Positions 8,324 to 16,432 are shown, counted from the stretch's first letter. The stretch is 39,758 nucleotides of DNA from Treponemataceae bacterium (GCA_024680915.1 JAILBN010000003.1:1-39758), one strand, 5' to 3'. Program-made: numbers and translations. The notes: a model not told the origin generated them from the sequence alone.

Positions 8324-9529
8324 TTACTCTGAGAATCGGGGCCATACCTGCTTTATCAGCTTTTGGCAGTAATCGTAAGAAAAAGCTGGATCCTGCTTAG
8401 TTATGGCGTTTGTCTCCGCTTTCTTACGTGTGTATGCGGAGAAAAAATATACAGTGATGCCCTTTTTTTCTTCAGAGACATGGCATACCGTAGGCTTTAC
8501 AGAGTAGTCCTCTATAAGGACTGAGCCATCCTCAGATCTTTTTATCTTGACATCGGCAATCCCGCCGACAAACTGGTTGGCACAGTTTTTTTCGATGTTT
8601 GTCGTCCAGTTGACAAAATTTCCAAGCGAATAGTAGACGAGCATTTTTTTTCCTGTTACGGCATCGGTCAGCATTTCTATAGGCTGGATGACATGAGGGT
8701 GGGTCCCTATGACAAGATCTACTCCTTCTTCCATGAAAAGTCTGCACCAATCGCGCTGTGCCTTCGAAATTTCATGGGAATACTCCACACCCCAATGGGG
8801 GCATACTATTATGAAGTCTGCCATTTCCCTTGCTTTTGCAAGGTCGGATCTAACCTTGTCCTCATCCAGTATATTCACCGCGTATTTCATGTCCTTGGGC
8901 AGGGGCAGGTAATTCGTGTGAAGGGTGTAATTCAGTATGGCGGTTTTAATTCCCTTTTTTTCGTAGATGAGAATAATCTCGCTTTCTTCCTTAGATCCAT
9001 ACATTCCTATGATCTTTATCTCAGGATAATTCTCCTTCCAGTATGACAGGCTGTTCAGTATACCCTGCTTGCCCCTGTCAAGGACATGGTTGGTCGCATG
9101 GCAGATGACCTTGAATCCCGCTTCTGCCAGAGTGTCTGCTATTTCGTATGGTGCGTTGAATCTGGGGTAGCCTGAGATGCCCAGTTCCTTGCCTCCTATT
9201 ATTACTTCTTGGTTCACGATGGAAATATCGGCTTTCGATATAATTGATTTTGTACCTGCGAAAATGGATGAGAAATTATAGGAGCCGTCTGAGGTAAGGC
9301 AGTTTTCGAGCACTCTGTCATGAAGCAGGATGTCACCGACCATTATCAAAGAGATAGTATCGTTTTCTTCTGGAAAAGTATAAGGACTGTTTTTCAGTAC
9401 GGTTTTATCAGCCGACAAGGTAGTTTCTGTGAACCTGTTCGCATCTATATTACCTAGAAAACTTCCGTTGAAAAGAAGAATAAAAGAGAAGAAGAGTATT
9501 TTAAGATAAAATATAAGGTTCCGCGACAT
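8324..9529 (-). CDS. CapA-family (PGA_cap) metallophosphatase-like protein
   Basis: 401 residues. An N-terminal hydrophobic stretch (residues 5-24) acts as signal or anchor, so the domain faces the periplasm. The CapA/YwtB calcineurin-like domain starts at SLIMVGDILLHDRV near residue 60. It continues with HATNHVLDRG, CPHWGVEYSH, GTHPHVIQP and YYSLGNFV, the ordered metal-binding blocks of the family. CapA proteins take part in poly-gamma-glutamate or other surface polymer work, but many members have unknown roles and no capB/capC is nearby. I chose the start at 9529 because it begins the signal sequence; the frame stays open to 9607. A second member is at 32059. Confidence 0.85.
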   Translation of the reverse strand: MSRNLIFYLKILFFSFILLFNGSFLGNIDANRFTETTLSADKTVLKNSPYTFPEENDTISLIMVGDILLHDRVLENCLTSDGSYNFSSIFAGTKSIISKADISIVNQEVIIGGKELGISGYPRFNAPYEIADTLAEAGFKVICHATNHVLDRGKQGILNSLSYWKENYPEIKIIGMYGSKEESEIILIYEKKGIKTAILNYTLHTNYLPLPKDMKYAVNILDEDKVRSDLAKAREMADFIIVCPHWGVEYSHEISKAQRDWCRLFMEEGVDLVIGTHPHVIQPIEMLTDAVTGKKMLVYYSLGNFVNWTTNIEKNCANQFVGGIADVKIKRSEDGSVLIEDYSVKPTVCHVSEEKKGITVYFFSAYTRKKAETNAITKQDPAFSYDYCQKLIKQVWPRFSE

Positions 9530-9619
9530 TTTACCGATTATTGGTCCAAACAGTTTTGACCTGATATTATGATAAGTGAAAAGTTGCCATCTTGCAAGAA
9601 ATATCACTATATTCTAAGT

Positions 9620-10711
9620 ATGAGTAACTTGAATGATTATATAAAATGGCGTGGAGACCTGCTCTTCAGTACAGAGACTTTATCTCCTGTCGATATGTTG
9701 ATTTTCTCTCAGCTTGTATATACGCCTTTGGAAAATGTTGATCCGTCCTGTTACGGAAAGACTCTCGGTGAGATTTTTCCTCTTGTATACCCTGATGGTG
9801 TCGCTGCAGGAACTACTTTTATTAATGGCGAGCTTTTCAACCTGTGGAAGCAAGCTGCTGAATGCCGCCGTTTCAGGGAGATAAAGCTTATTGATTTCGT
9901 CTCGAAATTTGATGTTGACGAACAGATGCAGTTCGCTGCGGCTGTTTTTGATTATGGAAATATAATGGTCATCGCTTTCCGTGGGACGGACACCTCCGTG
10001 ATAGGGTGGAAAGAAGATTTCAACATGGGATATGCGACTCCTATTCCTTCTCAGTCTGAAGCAGTGTCATATATCAATTCGGTTTACTCCCGTAAAAAGG
10101 AAATCTATGTTTGCGGTCACAGTAAGGGTGGAAATCTGGCTATGTACGGAGGTGTGTTCTGCAAGCATCCTAAATACATAAAAGCCATATATAGCTTCGA
10201 TGGACCGGGGTTTAATGACGAGGTTCTTGTTTCAAAAGAATGGATGCAATCTGTAGGAAAAATAGAATCCTATATCCCTGAATCCTCAATAGTCGGTATG
10301 ATTTTAGGCTGTTGCAGTGATTATACGATAGTGAAAAGTGACGACATAGGAATCATGCAGCATAATCCCTTCAACTGGCATATAGAAGGAGGTCGATTTG
10401 AGGAAGTGTCCGAGACCTCCTTTGTAAGCCGTCTGTTCAGAGGAACTATGCAGGGCTTCCTCTCTTCTTGTCCTAAAGAGCAGCGTCGTGTACTTGTTGA
10501 GACTGCTTTTAAAATTATAGAGGTGAGTGGGGCGAAGAATGCCGATGATATCCCGGCGGCAGTGTTCATGCATTTGACTGAAATAAGGCATATTCTTCAG
10601 GAGGTTCCTGATGAAGATAAGCAGGCCTTGAAAGAAATGGGACGTATTTTTTCTGAGGCAGGCAGCACCAGCTTAAAGCATCTTCTGAGTAAGCTCTGGA
10701 AAGATGATTAG
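9620..10711 (+). CDS. DUF2974 (Mbeg1-like) alpha/beta hydrolase
   Basis: 363 residues. The lipase-like nucleophile elbow GHSKGGN has Ser168 as the likely nucleophile. Before it, MVIAFRGTDTSVIGWKEDFN (117-136) is the conserved FRGT...W.EDF block of the family. YSFDGPGFND follows. The substrate is unknown; the fold is that of lipases and esterases. No signal peptide is visible, so it is probably cytoplasmic. The start chosen is ATG 9620, which begins the family's SNLNDYIKWRGD segment; upstream in-frame codons to 9569 overlap the promoter space shared with the divergent CapA-like gene. A terminator follows. Confidence 0.85.
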   Translation: MSNLNDYIKWRGDLLFSTETLSPVDMLIFSQLVYTPLENVDPSCYGKTLGEIFPLVYPDGVAAGTTFINGELFNLWKQAAECRRFREIKLIDFVSKFDVDEQMQFAAAVFDYGNIMVIAFRGTDTSVIGWKEDFNMGYATPIPSQSEAVSYINSVYSRKKEIYVCGHSKGGNLAMYGGVFCKHPKYIKAIYSFDGPGFNDEVLVSKEWMQSVGKIESYIPESSIVGMILGCCSDYTIVKSDDIGIMQHNPFNWHIEGGRFEEVSETSFVSRLFRGTMQGFLSSCPKEQRRVLVETAFKIIEVSGAKNADDIPAAVFMHLTEIRHILQEVPDEDKQALKEMGRIFSEAGSTSLKHLLSKLWKDD

Positions 10712-10764
10712 TGAACTACTCTTGAAGGCGTCGCTTTTGCTTGGGAAGAGGCTTTGAATACAGG

Positions 10765-10794
10765 AAAACCGGCAGTCTCATCTGCCGGTTTTCT
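10765..10794 (+). terminator. Intrinsic terminator of the DUF2974 gene
   Basis: 11-bp stem AAAACCGGCAG / CTGCCGGTTTT with a 6-nt loop TCTCAT, followed by CTTCT. The T-tract is short because the T residues are in the stem. Confidence 0.8.
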
Positions 10795-10984
10795 TCTGTC
10801 TTGAAGCTGTATCCAGAAACTTTAGTAGGAATTTCATTTTTTTCGGGCTAAATTATTATTAATATCTAAATACTTTCCAAAATCTCCAAAAGGTGATATA
10901 TTTCCAATTGTAAGGGTCAGAAAAGCAGCGAAGATTGTTACAAAGGCACGTTGCTGTCTTGAAAGAGCCTTGCAAGGAAGGTTT

Positions 10985-11350
10985 ATGAACGAATCTATTT
11001 TGATTGTTGAATCAACAGAGAATCCAGCTTCTGCTGATAAGGTTTTTGACAAGCTTATGTCACTGCTTGAGACAACGGGCTGTGTAAAGGACAGAAAGAG
11101 CGTTGAGAGCGATATCAGGGCGAAAGATTGGGCTATCGGTTCAAGAAAAGATGATAGGCTTGTATTTCACCATTCAAAGACAGATGGAGTTTCTCAGTTC
11201 TGCGCCGTTGTAATCATGTTCCCGGAAAATATATTTCATGGAGTTTTTGCATGGCCGGAAAACAACGATGATAACCTTCAGAAAATTGCGACCATATTCG
11301 AAAGGATGCAGAAAATGCAAGTCAACAGGACAGGAGTAAAGGCCGCATGA
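10985..11350 (+). CDS. Orphan PTS EIIA-like (fructose/PtsN family) small protein
   Basis: 121 residues. The segment from about residue 40 to 70 resembles EIIA type 2 proteins: an ESDI...DWAIGSR block and then LVFHHSKTDGV, where H63 aligns with the phosphorylatable His of IPHxKT. The closing DNLQKIATIFERM matches the last helix of the fold. The usual TGIGNGIAIP glycine run is not conserved, so phosphorylation is uncertain. No EIIB, EIIC or HPr gene is near, so a regulatory role is more likely than sugar uptake. The start ATG 10985 has AAGGAAGG in front. The call rests on motif resemblance only. Confidence 0.55.
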   Translation: MNESILIVESTENPASADKVFDKLMSLLETTGCVKDRKSVESDIRAKDWAIGSRKDDRLVFHHSKTDGVSQFCAVVIMFPENIFHGVFAWPENNDDNLQKIATIFERMQKMQVNRTGVKAA

Positions 11351-11377
11351 TTGTACCATATAGCCCTGTCTCCTCCT

Positions 11378-11845
11378 TCAGGGCTGTATTGGTCCTTTAT
11401 GTACAAGGCAGAACTCTTCGAAGACGACGGGCATATCTGGCGTGAATTCATAGCCCATGATATCCCCATCCTCTTTGAAAAACTCCTCGTGATTTTCCCT
11501 CCAGCTTTCAAGACTTTCGTCTTCTCCTTCCTTTTCCGCCATGCTCCAAGGAACTTGGTTGAAAGGAAGGATATCCACCTTTATTTCCTTTATTATTCCC
11601 AGTGGGTTTCCTTCCCAGTCTGTAAGAACACTGTAGACTCCCGTTTTCGGGAGCTTCTCATTGTCTATTCTGTAGGCTTCCAAGGCTGAGGTGGTACCAC
11701 TTTTCTTTCCTGAAAGCACCAAGGCAGTCAGCTCGGCGGACATCTTTTCGTCTGTTCCGAAGGACATTTCGCCGCCATACGGCAAATTTTTCCTGTCCGG
11801 GCTTTCCTGAACGAAATTATTCCAGTAATCTTCGACTTTTCCCAT
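11378..11845 (-). CDS. ASCH domain protein
   Basis: 155 residues with the layout of the YhfF-like ASCH subfamily. An early LVLSGKKSGTTSALEAY block (residues 43-59) is followed by VYSVLTDWEGNPLGIIKE and then EGEDESLESWRENHEEFF near the end. ASCH domains are PUA-like folds that bind RNA or act on nucleosides; the cellular substrate is unknown. The start has AAGAGGAA upstream. It is convergent with the EIIA-like gene; a short inverted repeat AGCCCTG/CAGGGCT (11362-11385) lies over its stop codon, without a T-tract. Confidence 0.88.
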   Translation of the reverse strand: MGKVEDYWNNFVQESPDRKNLPYGGEMSFGTDEKMSAELTALVLSGKKSGTTSALEAYRIDNEKLPKTGVYSVLTDWEGNPLGIIKEIKVDILPFNQVPWSMAEKEGEDESLESWRENHEEFFKEDGDIMGYEFTPDMPVVFEEFCLVHKGPIQP

Positions 11846-11898
11846 TTGTTTTTTCCTCTTGCCACTATTCTATACTTTGTTGTAAAAATAGGGAATCT

Positions 11899-13314
11899 AT
11901 GGTCAGAGCAGAAAAATTCAATTGGAAAGAATTTGTTAAACAAATATCAGTTATCGCGATACCCGTCGCCATGCAGAACTTGCTTTCAACGACAGGCGGT
12001 ATGATAGACACCATGATGATAGCCTCGCTCGGCGAGCTGTACGTCGGTTCCGTCGGATTGTGCGCCCAGTTCTCGTTCCTGATGTTCGCGGGCTACTGGG
12101 GTTTTGTCGGCGGCGGTATGCTTTTTTTCGCGCAGTATTGGGGCGCGAAAGACTACAAGGGAATCGAGCGGTCTTACGGCATAACGCTCTCTTGTATGAT
12201 GACCGTTTCTCTGATTTTCTCCGTCGCGGCGACATGTTTTCCAGAAGTCGTGCTTTCCATGTATACGGATAAGCTTCACATCCGGGAAATTGGTGTTGAC
12301 TACATACGGATTGTGGGCTTTTCGTACCCGCTGCAAGTTTTGGCGATGGGCATGAGCGCGCTTCTCCGCTCGACTGAGAAAGTGAAGATTCCTCTTTACG
12401 GTGCTATAGCATCAGTTTTTACGAACACCTTTATGAACTGGGTGCTCATTTTCGGAAATTTGGGTGCACCGGCTCTTGGCGTTAAGGGCGCGGCGCTCGC
12501 AACCGTCATTTCTAGCGGCGTGAACGTCCTCGTCGTCATGATTTTTGCGGCAATCTCAAAGTATCCGCATCTTTTCCGGGTTAAAAACTTTTTTAAATGG
12601 GACAAGGCGTTCCTCTCTATTTATTTCAAGAAATGCTTCCCGATTATCTGTAACGAGGTGTTTATCGGCGTTGGAAACATGGTGATAAACATCGTTCTGG
12701 GGCATCAGGTGGAGGAGGCGATTGCGGCGGTCGCGGTTTTCAGGACACTGGAAGGACTCGTAATCGGATTTTTCGCAGGATTTTCAAGCGCAGCGTCTGT
12801 ACTTGTGGGCAAAGCCGTCGGCGCGGGCGAAACGGAGCTTGCTTTCCGGCGTGCAAAACGGATCGTATATTTTTGCCAGATAACGATTTTTGCAATCATC
12901 CTGATTCTGCTTGCGGTGAACTATCCGCTGCTGCACGCCATGAGCCTTTCGGGGCTTTCGTATACATACGGCAGGGGACTTATCATCATTTACGGAATCG
13001 CGTGCATTATCCGCATGGGAAACTGGACTCAGAACGATACGTACCGCTCAGCAGGAGACGCGGCTTACGGCACAATCCTTGAGATAGTGTTCATGTTCGC
13101 TATGGTCCTGCCGTGCCTTCTCGTGGCGAACAACGTCTTTCACGCACCATTCCTTGTCGTTTTTGCGATGTGCTATGTTGACGAGCCGATACGCTATGTG
13201 CTGATGCAGATTCACATGTACTCTGGAAAATGGATAAAGCCCGTCACCCCGGAAGGAGTGGCAGGCCTGGAAGGGTTCAAGAAACGCCGCCTGGAACAGC
13301 GCTCAGAAGTGTAG
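11899..13314 (+). CDS. MATE family multidrug/drug:cation exporter
   Basis: 471 residues with 12 predicted membrane helices in two similar halves. Typical MATE features include AIPVAMQNLLSTTGGMIDTM at the first helix, GVKGAALATVISSGVN and ASVLVGKAVGAGETELA. It exports cationic compounds using a sodium or proton gradient. After the first 15 codons the gene uses many more C- and G-ending codons (gcg, ctc, cgc, cgg) than its neighbours, which suggests horizontal acquisition. It lies next to a ParE-like gene whose end seems to be altered. It is divergent from the ASCH gene with a short 50-base gap. Confidence 0.9.
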   Translation: MVRAEKFNWKEFVKQISVIAIPVAMQNLLSTTGGMIDTMMIASLGELYVGSVGLCAQFSFLMFAGYWGFVGGGMLFFAQYWGAKDYKGIERSYGITLSCMMTVSLIFSVAATCFPEVVLSMYTDKLHIREIGVDYIRIVGFSYPLQVLAMGMSALLRSTEKVKIPLYGAIASVFTNTFMNWVLIFGNLGAPALGVKGAALATVISSGVNVLVVMIFAAISKYPHLFRVKNFFKWDKAFLSIYFKKCFPIICNEVFIGVGNMVINIVLGHQVEEAIAAVAVFRTLEGLVIGFFAGFSSAASVLVGKAVGAGETELAFRRAKRIVYFCQITIFAIILILLAVNYPLLHAMSLSGLSYTYGRGLIIIYGIACIIRMGNWTQNDTYRSAGDAAYGTILEIVFMFAMVLPCLLVANNVFHAPFLVVFAMCYVDEPIRYVLMQIHMYSGKWIKPVTPEGVAGLEGFKKRRLEQRSEV

Positions 13315-13338
13315 AACGGTAAGAACACCGGTATGCGT

Positions 13339-13620
13339 TCAGAAATCGGCTCCGCGCAGAAGTGAGTTCGAATCGTGCTTCCCATAAACTGAGTAATTGT
13401 TGACGGAGAAATAATGAACTCCTTCTGAATTCCAAGGTTCATTCGGATATAAATGATGACTGCCTGCCATAAAGTATAAATCAGTTATATCCGAATACAA
13501 TTTTTCAAGTACGGCATCTGCATTCATTTGTGATTGAAAATGATTGAGTATATAAGAGTAGATTTTGGCCAAATCATTTTCAGTTTGTTCTGATAAAAAA
13601 CTTAATAATTCATCAGGCAA
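13339..13620 (-). CDS. RelE/ParE-type toxin, probably C-terminally truncated
   Basis: 93 residues. The body fits the ParE/RelE toxin fold: TENDLAKIYSYILNHFQ (helix 1), DAVLEKLYSDITDL (helix 2), then GVHYFSVNNYSVYG, the strand pair. After that the family needs another strand ending in an R-rich tail (typically LYGRRD), but here the protein stops within 20 residues in SNSLLRGADF. The last codons (cgc gga gcc) have the GC-rich style of the adjacent MATE gene, so the 3' end may have been replaced. It starts at TTG, overlapping the antitoxin gene by 8 bases, as in intact TA operons. Probably inactive. Confidence 0.65.
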   Translation of the reverse strand: MPDELLSFLSEQTENDLAKIYSYILNHFQSQMNADAVLEKLYSDITDLYFMAGSHHLYPNEPWNSEGVHYFSVNNYSVYGKHDSNSLLRGADF

Positions 13621-13762
13621 ACCGCTTTTTTATATCGGAGAAAGCTTCTTTTACAGGTTTTACACATCCTGCTTTTATGTCATCAAGACCTTTTTTCATA
13701 TCTGCGTTGAATTCTTCTTCTGGTAATTGCTTTACCTGCTCAACTAAAGCTTCGTGTGACAT
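13613..13762 (-). CDS. Small type II antitoxin
   Basis: 49 residues, acidic, with a helical N-terminus EALVEQVKQLPEEEF and a second part DMKKGLDDIKAGCVKPVKEAF. The KGxxDIKAGxVxP pattern is common in short antitoxins paired with ParE/RelE toxins. It overlaps the toxin gene downstream. The start is ATG at 13762 with a very strong AAGGAAGGAGGT upstream. The longer frame to 13939 runs into the lysA repeat and is not used. A TATACT -10-like box lies about 30 bases upstream on the minus strand. Assignment rests on gene order and size plus weak motif likeness. Confidence 0.6.
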   Translation of the reverse strand: MSHEALVEQVKQLPEEEFNADMKKGLDDIKAGCVKPVKEAFSDIKKRFA

Positions 13763-13858
13763 GAAAACCTCCTTCCTTTCGTAGTATAATATGTTTTTTG
13801 ATTTTAACAGCGATAATTTGAAGAACTGATTTTTTCCACGAGATTGATGGGGGCTTCT

Positions 13859-13941
13859 GCGCACATGGATGTGCGCGAAAAGTGGACGAGTTTCGCATAT
13901 GCGAAACTCGATAGGTTGTGCTACATGGATGTTGCACAACC
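13859..13941 (+). repeat. Three-hairpin GGA-loop element, copy A
   Basis: Hairpin 1 (13859-13876): GCGCACA-TGGA-TGTGCGC. Spacer GAAAAGTGGA. Hairpin 2 (13887-13910): perfect 24-nt palindrome with arms CGAGTTTCGC and GCGAAACTCG. Spacer ATA. Hairpin 3 (13914-13941): GGTTGTGC, a T.T mismatch, ACA-TGGA-TGT and GCACAACC. Hairpin 3 contains the lysA stop codon. Copy B has the same order and sizes. Orientation is set by CGCGAAA after hairpin 1 and ACGAGTTT in hairpin 2; in this sense it is antisense to lysA. Confidence 0.85.
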
Positions 13942-15270
13942 GTCCATCAAAGCAAGAATGTCGTCAATTGTTTCCCGTCGCCGGATTACTCTTACGCTTC
14001 CGTCTTTCCCGATAAGAACTTCCGCTGGGCGTGGCCGGCTGTTATAGGGACTGCACATGCTGTAGCCGTAGGCTCCCGTATCAAGGATACATGCTAAGTC
14101 TCCGCGTCTCATAGCCGGAAGCATCCTGGCTTTTGCAAGAATATCTCCGGATTCGCAGATGTTCCCGGTCACAGTCTGTTCTACGAGCACATCATCTCTG
14201 TTGCCGGACGAATCCGCTGAGTCTGTTGAGCCGTCTGCTGTTGAATGCCGAGCTACTGCCTTGCCTTCCCTGAGGACTTCGATATCATGCCAGCTGTCGT
14301 ACATGGAAGGTCTTACCAGCACGTTCATTCCTACGTCAGTACCGCAGTAGGTCACTCCGGAGTTCTGTTTGACAGCGTGGACCCTTCCCAGGATGACGCT
14401 GCCCTCTGCGACACAGAAACGGCCTGGCTCGCTTTTGAAAAGAGGAGCGTAGCCGTAGCGGCTGACGAAGTCATCAAGTATGGGTTCCAGCCTGCTCTTG
14501 AAGTCTTCCATGGGGAAGGGCTTCTCATCCTCAAGCTTGTGGTAGGGGATACCGTAGCCGCCGCCGAAATCGATGAATTCCAGCTTCTTGAAGCCTTCCG
14601 CTATGCGAAGCAGATTGGTCACCGCATCCAGATAGGGCTGGGGATCCATGAAAAGAGAGCCTATGTGCTGGTTTATACCTGCTATGCGGATGCCGTAGCT
14701 GTCCGCAAGCTTGAAAATCTCAGGGATGTCTGCTTCCTGAATACCGAACTTTGTTTTCTTCCCTGCTGTAACTACTTTCTCATGGTGGCCGGCACCTATC
14801 CCTGGGTTTATGCGGACTGCACAGCGTTCCGAGCCGGCGGCGGCTGTTCCGGCTTTTCTCATGCGGCTTTGGGTCTGCCCGTAGAGCTCCAGCTGGGCAA
14901 GGCTGTCCAGACTTGTCATTATTCCCTGTTCTATGGCGAATTCCAGCTCTGTTTCCGCGACATTGTTGGGTACAAAGAAAATACGTTCCTTTGGGAAGCC
15001 TGCCTTGAGCAGCAGCTGTATTTCTCCGGGGCTCATGGCGTCGCAGTTCAGCCCTTCCTCCAGGGCCAGCTTGAGTATGTGTATGTTAGTGTTGGCTTTT
15101 ACCGAATAGTTGGCGGTGTAGGGATATTTCGTTATGACGCGGGCGACTTCGTGCATCCGCTCGCGAAGAATCCTCTCGTTATATACATAGAGCGGAGTGC
15201 CGTATGTTTGGGCAAGCTTTTCAGGTTCGTTTCCTACAAAAAAATCAGATTGCGTAATGTATGATTCCAT
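13921..15270 (-). CDS. lysA: Diaminopimelate decarboxylase
   Basis: 449 residues, slightly long for the family. PLP-dependent alanine-racemase-fold enzyme that converts meso-diaminopimelate to L-lysine in the cytoplasm. K58 in NYSVKANTN is the PLP lysine. Further blocks are HIGSLF, the glycine loop FIDFGGGYGIPYH, SEPGRF, CESGD and YGYSMCSPYNSRPRPAEV. A Ser/Asp/Thr-rich stretch around residues 345-365 (HSTADGSTDSADSSGNRDD) is an insertion relative to usual LysA. The last five codons (CATSM) and the stop come from hairpin 3 of repeat copy A. The start has AAGGAATAAGC upstream. Ddh lies upstream on the same strand, separated by a terminator. Confidence 0.95.
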   Translation of the reverse strand: MESYITQSDFFVGNEPEKLAQTYGTPLYVYNERILRERMHEVARVITKYPYTANYSVKANTNIHILKLALEEGLNCDAMSPGEIQLLLKAGFPKERIFFVPNNVAETELEFAIEQGIMTSLDSLAQLELYGQTQSRMRKAGTAAAGSERCAVRINPGIGAGHHEKVVTAGKKTKFGIQEADIPEIFKLADSYGIRIAGINQHIGSLFMDPQPYLDAVTNLLRIAEGFKKLEFIDFGGGYGIPYHKLEDEKPFPMEDFKSRLEPILDDFVSRYGYAPLFKSEPGRFCVAEGSVILGRVHAVKQNSGVTYCGTDVGMNVLVRPSMYDSWHDIEVLREGKAVARHSTADGSTDSADSSGNRDDVLVEQTVTGNICESGDILAKARMLPAMRRGDLACILDTGAYGYSMCSPYNSRPRPAEVLIGKDGSVRVIRRRETIDDILALMDGCATSM

Positions 15271-15383
15271 GCTTATTCCTTGTTGTTTTTCATTTTAAAG
15301 GGCTTAAAATAATTACACTGCCGGCCTTCCGCTGTATTGGTTCTGTCGGTCAGTTTTAACCCCTGCCGGAAAAAGATGAGGGT

Positions 15384-15435
15384 GTGGGGGAAGGAAAAAC
15401 CGCGCTCGGGAAGTAGGGGTTTTTCTTTTCCCCAC
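15384..15435 (-). terminator. Terminator between ddh and lysA
   Basis: Nearly perfect 18-bp inverted repeat with two mismatches: GTGGGGGAAGGAAAAACC (15384-15401) against 15418-15435, loop of 16 nt. On the minus strand the second arm ends in a GGTTTTTCCTTCC-type run, so the U-tract is part of the stem. It should limit read-through from ddh into lysA. Confidence 0.65.
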
Positions 15436-15442
15436 CTATCAC

Positions 15443-16432
15443 CTAAAGTAAATGAGCCCTTAGTTCTTCACCACTGAGCGGGCTTAAATATGCCGGAGGT
15501 AGGTCGAATACTGTCTTGCAGCCAGGCATTCCTTCCTTATTCATGCGGAATACGGCGCGGGCAAAGGCAACCAGAACACATGAAGTGAAAGCCGGGTTGG
15601 AATCCAGTTTAAGGCTGTATTCGATTACGTTGTCGTATTCCTTGTTCCAGCCGGTTTTTCCTGTCCTGAAGACAAAACCACCGTGGGGAATGCCTGAATG
15701 ATTCTTTTTCAGCTCTTCCTCGCTTATGAAGTGAACGGTGGTGTCATAATCAGCGAAATAGTTGGGCATTTCTTTTATTTCTTTCTCAATACGGGCTTTG
15801 TCTGCATCGGTGGCTCCGTCCTCGGCCACCACGAAGCATTCACGGGTGTGCTTCTGACGGGTTGTAAGCTCCGGGTTCTTTCCTGCACGAACAGCTTCCA
15901 GCGCTTCCTGGACAGGAATCGTGTACTGCTTGCCGTCTTTTACACCCTCTATGCGGCGGATAGCGTCGCTGTGGCCCTGACTTACACCCTTGCCCCAGAA
16001 GGTGTAGTCCTTTCCTTCTGGTAAAATACAGCTGCCGTAAAGACGGTTGAGACTGAACATTCCGGGATCCCAGCCGCAGCTGATAAGGGCCGTGTTGCCG
16101 GCTGCTCTTGCCGCCGCGTCTACCTTGGCGAAATGCTCAGGAATACGGGCGTGGGTGTCGAAGCTGTCGATCACGTTGAAGTATTTAGCATATTCCGGGG
16201 TCTGCTTTGGAAGGTCAGTGGCGCTTCCTCCGCAGATGATGAGCACGTCCACATCATCCTTGTGTTTTTCTATGTCGTTGACGCTGTAAACAGGAACATT
16301 GTCTGTAAGGATCTTTACAGATGCAGGATCCCTGCGTGTAAAAACAGCGGTTAGCGCACAATCTGGATTCTGCTTTATGGCACATTCTACGCCTTTTCCA
16401 AGATTTCCGTATCCTAAAATTCCGATTCTCAT
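15443..16432 (-). CDS. ddh: meso-Diaminopimelate dehydrogenase
   Basis: 329 residues, the expected length. It makes meso-diaminopimelate in one step from tetrahydrodipicolinate, ammonia and NADPH, bypassing the acylated branches. The N-terminal Rossmann motif GILGYGNLGKG binds NADP. CGGSATDLPKQTPEY and the SCGWDPGMFSLNR segment are diagnostic, followed by WGKGVSQGHSDAIRRI. ATG 16432 has AAGGAGG at good spacing. It lies 11 bases after the TrmB-like regulator gene and must share its promoter. Its product is the substrate of lysA just downstream. Confidence 0.95.
   Translation of the reverse strand: MRIGILGYGNLGKGVECAIKQNPDCALTAVFTRRDPASVKILTDNVPVYSVNDIEKHKDDVDVLIICGGSATDLPKQTPEYAKYFNVIDSFDTHARIPEHFAKVDAAARAAGNTALISCGWDPGMFSLNRLYGSCILPEGKDYTFWGKGVSQGHSDAIRRIEGVKDGKQYTIPVQEALEAVRAGKNPELTTRQKHTRECFVVAEDGATDADKARIEKEIKEMPNYFADYDTTVHFISEEELKKNHSGIPHGGFVFRTGKTGWNKEYDNVIEYSLKLDSNPAFTSCVLVAFARAVFRMNKEGMPGCKTVFDLPPAYLSPLSGEELRAHLL

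Noticed and set aside
11362-11385. Terminator at AGCCCTG/CAGGGCT between the EIIA-like and ASCH genes
   Set aside because: The stem is only 7 bp, lies over the ASCH stop codon and lacks a T-tract on either strand.
13366-13390. tRNA T-loop-like GAGTTCGAATC beside the toxin end, as a possible tRNA fragment or attachment site
   Set aside because: The flanking bases do not form a T-stem and no acceptor or anticodon arm is nearby.
13763-13939. N-terminal extension of the antitoxin frame to 13939
   Set aside because: The extension reads through repeat copy A and the promoter region, while the ATG at 13762 has an excellent ribosome binding site.
14245-15264. A 339-codon plus-strand frame opposite lysA
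   Set aside because: LysA shows all family motifs on the minus strand; the opposite frame has no motif and arises from codon bias.
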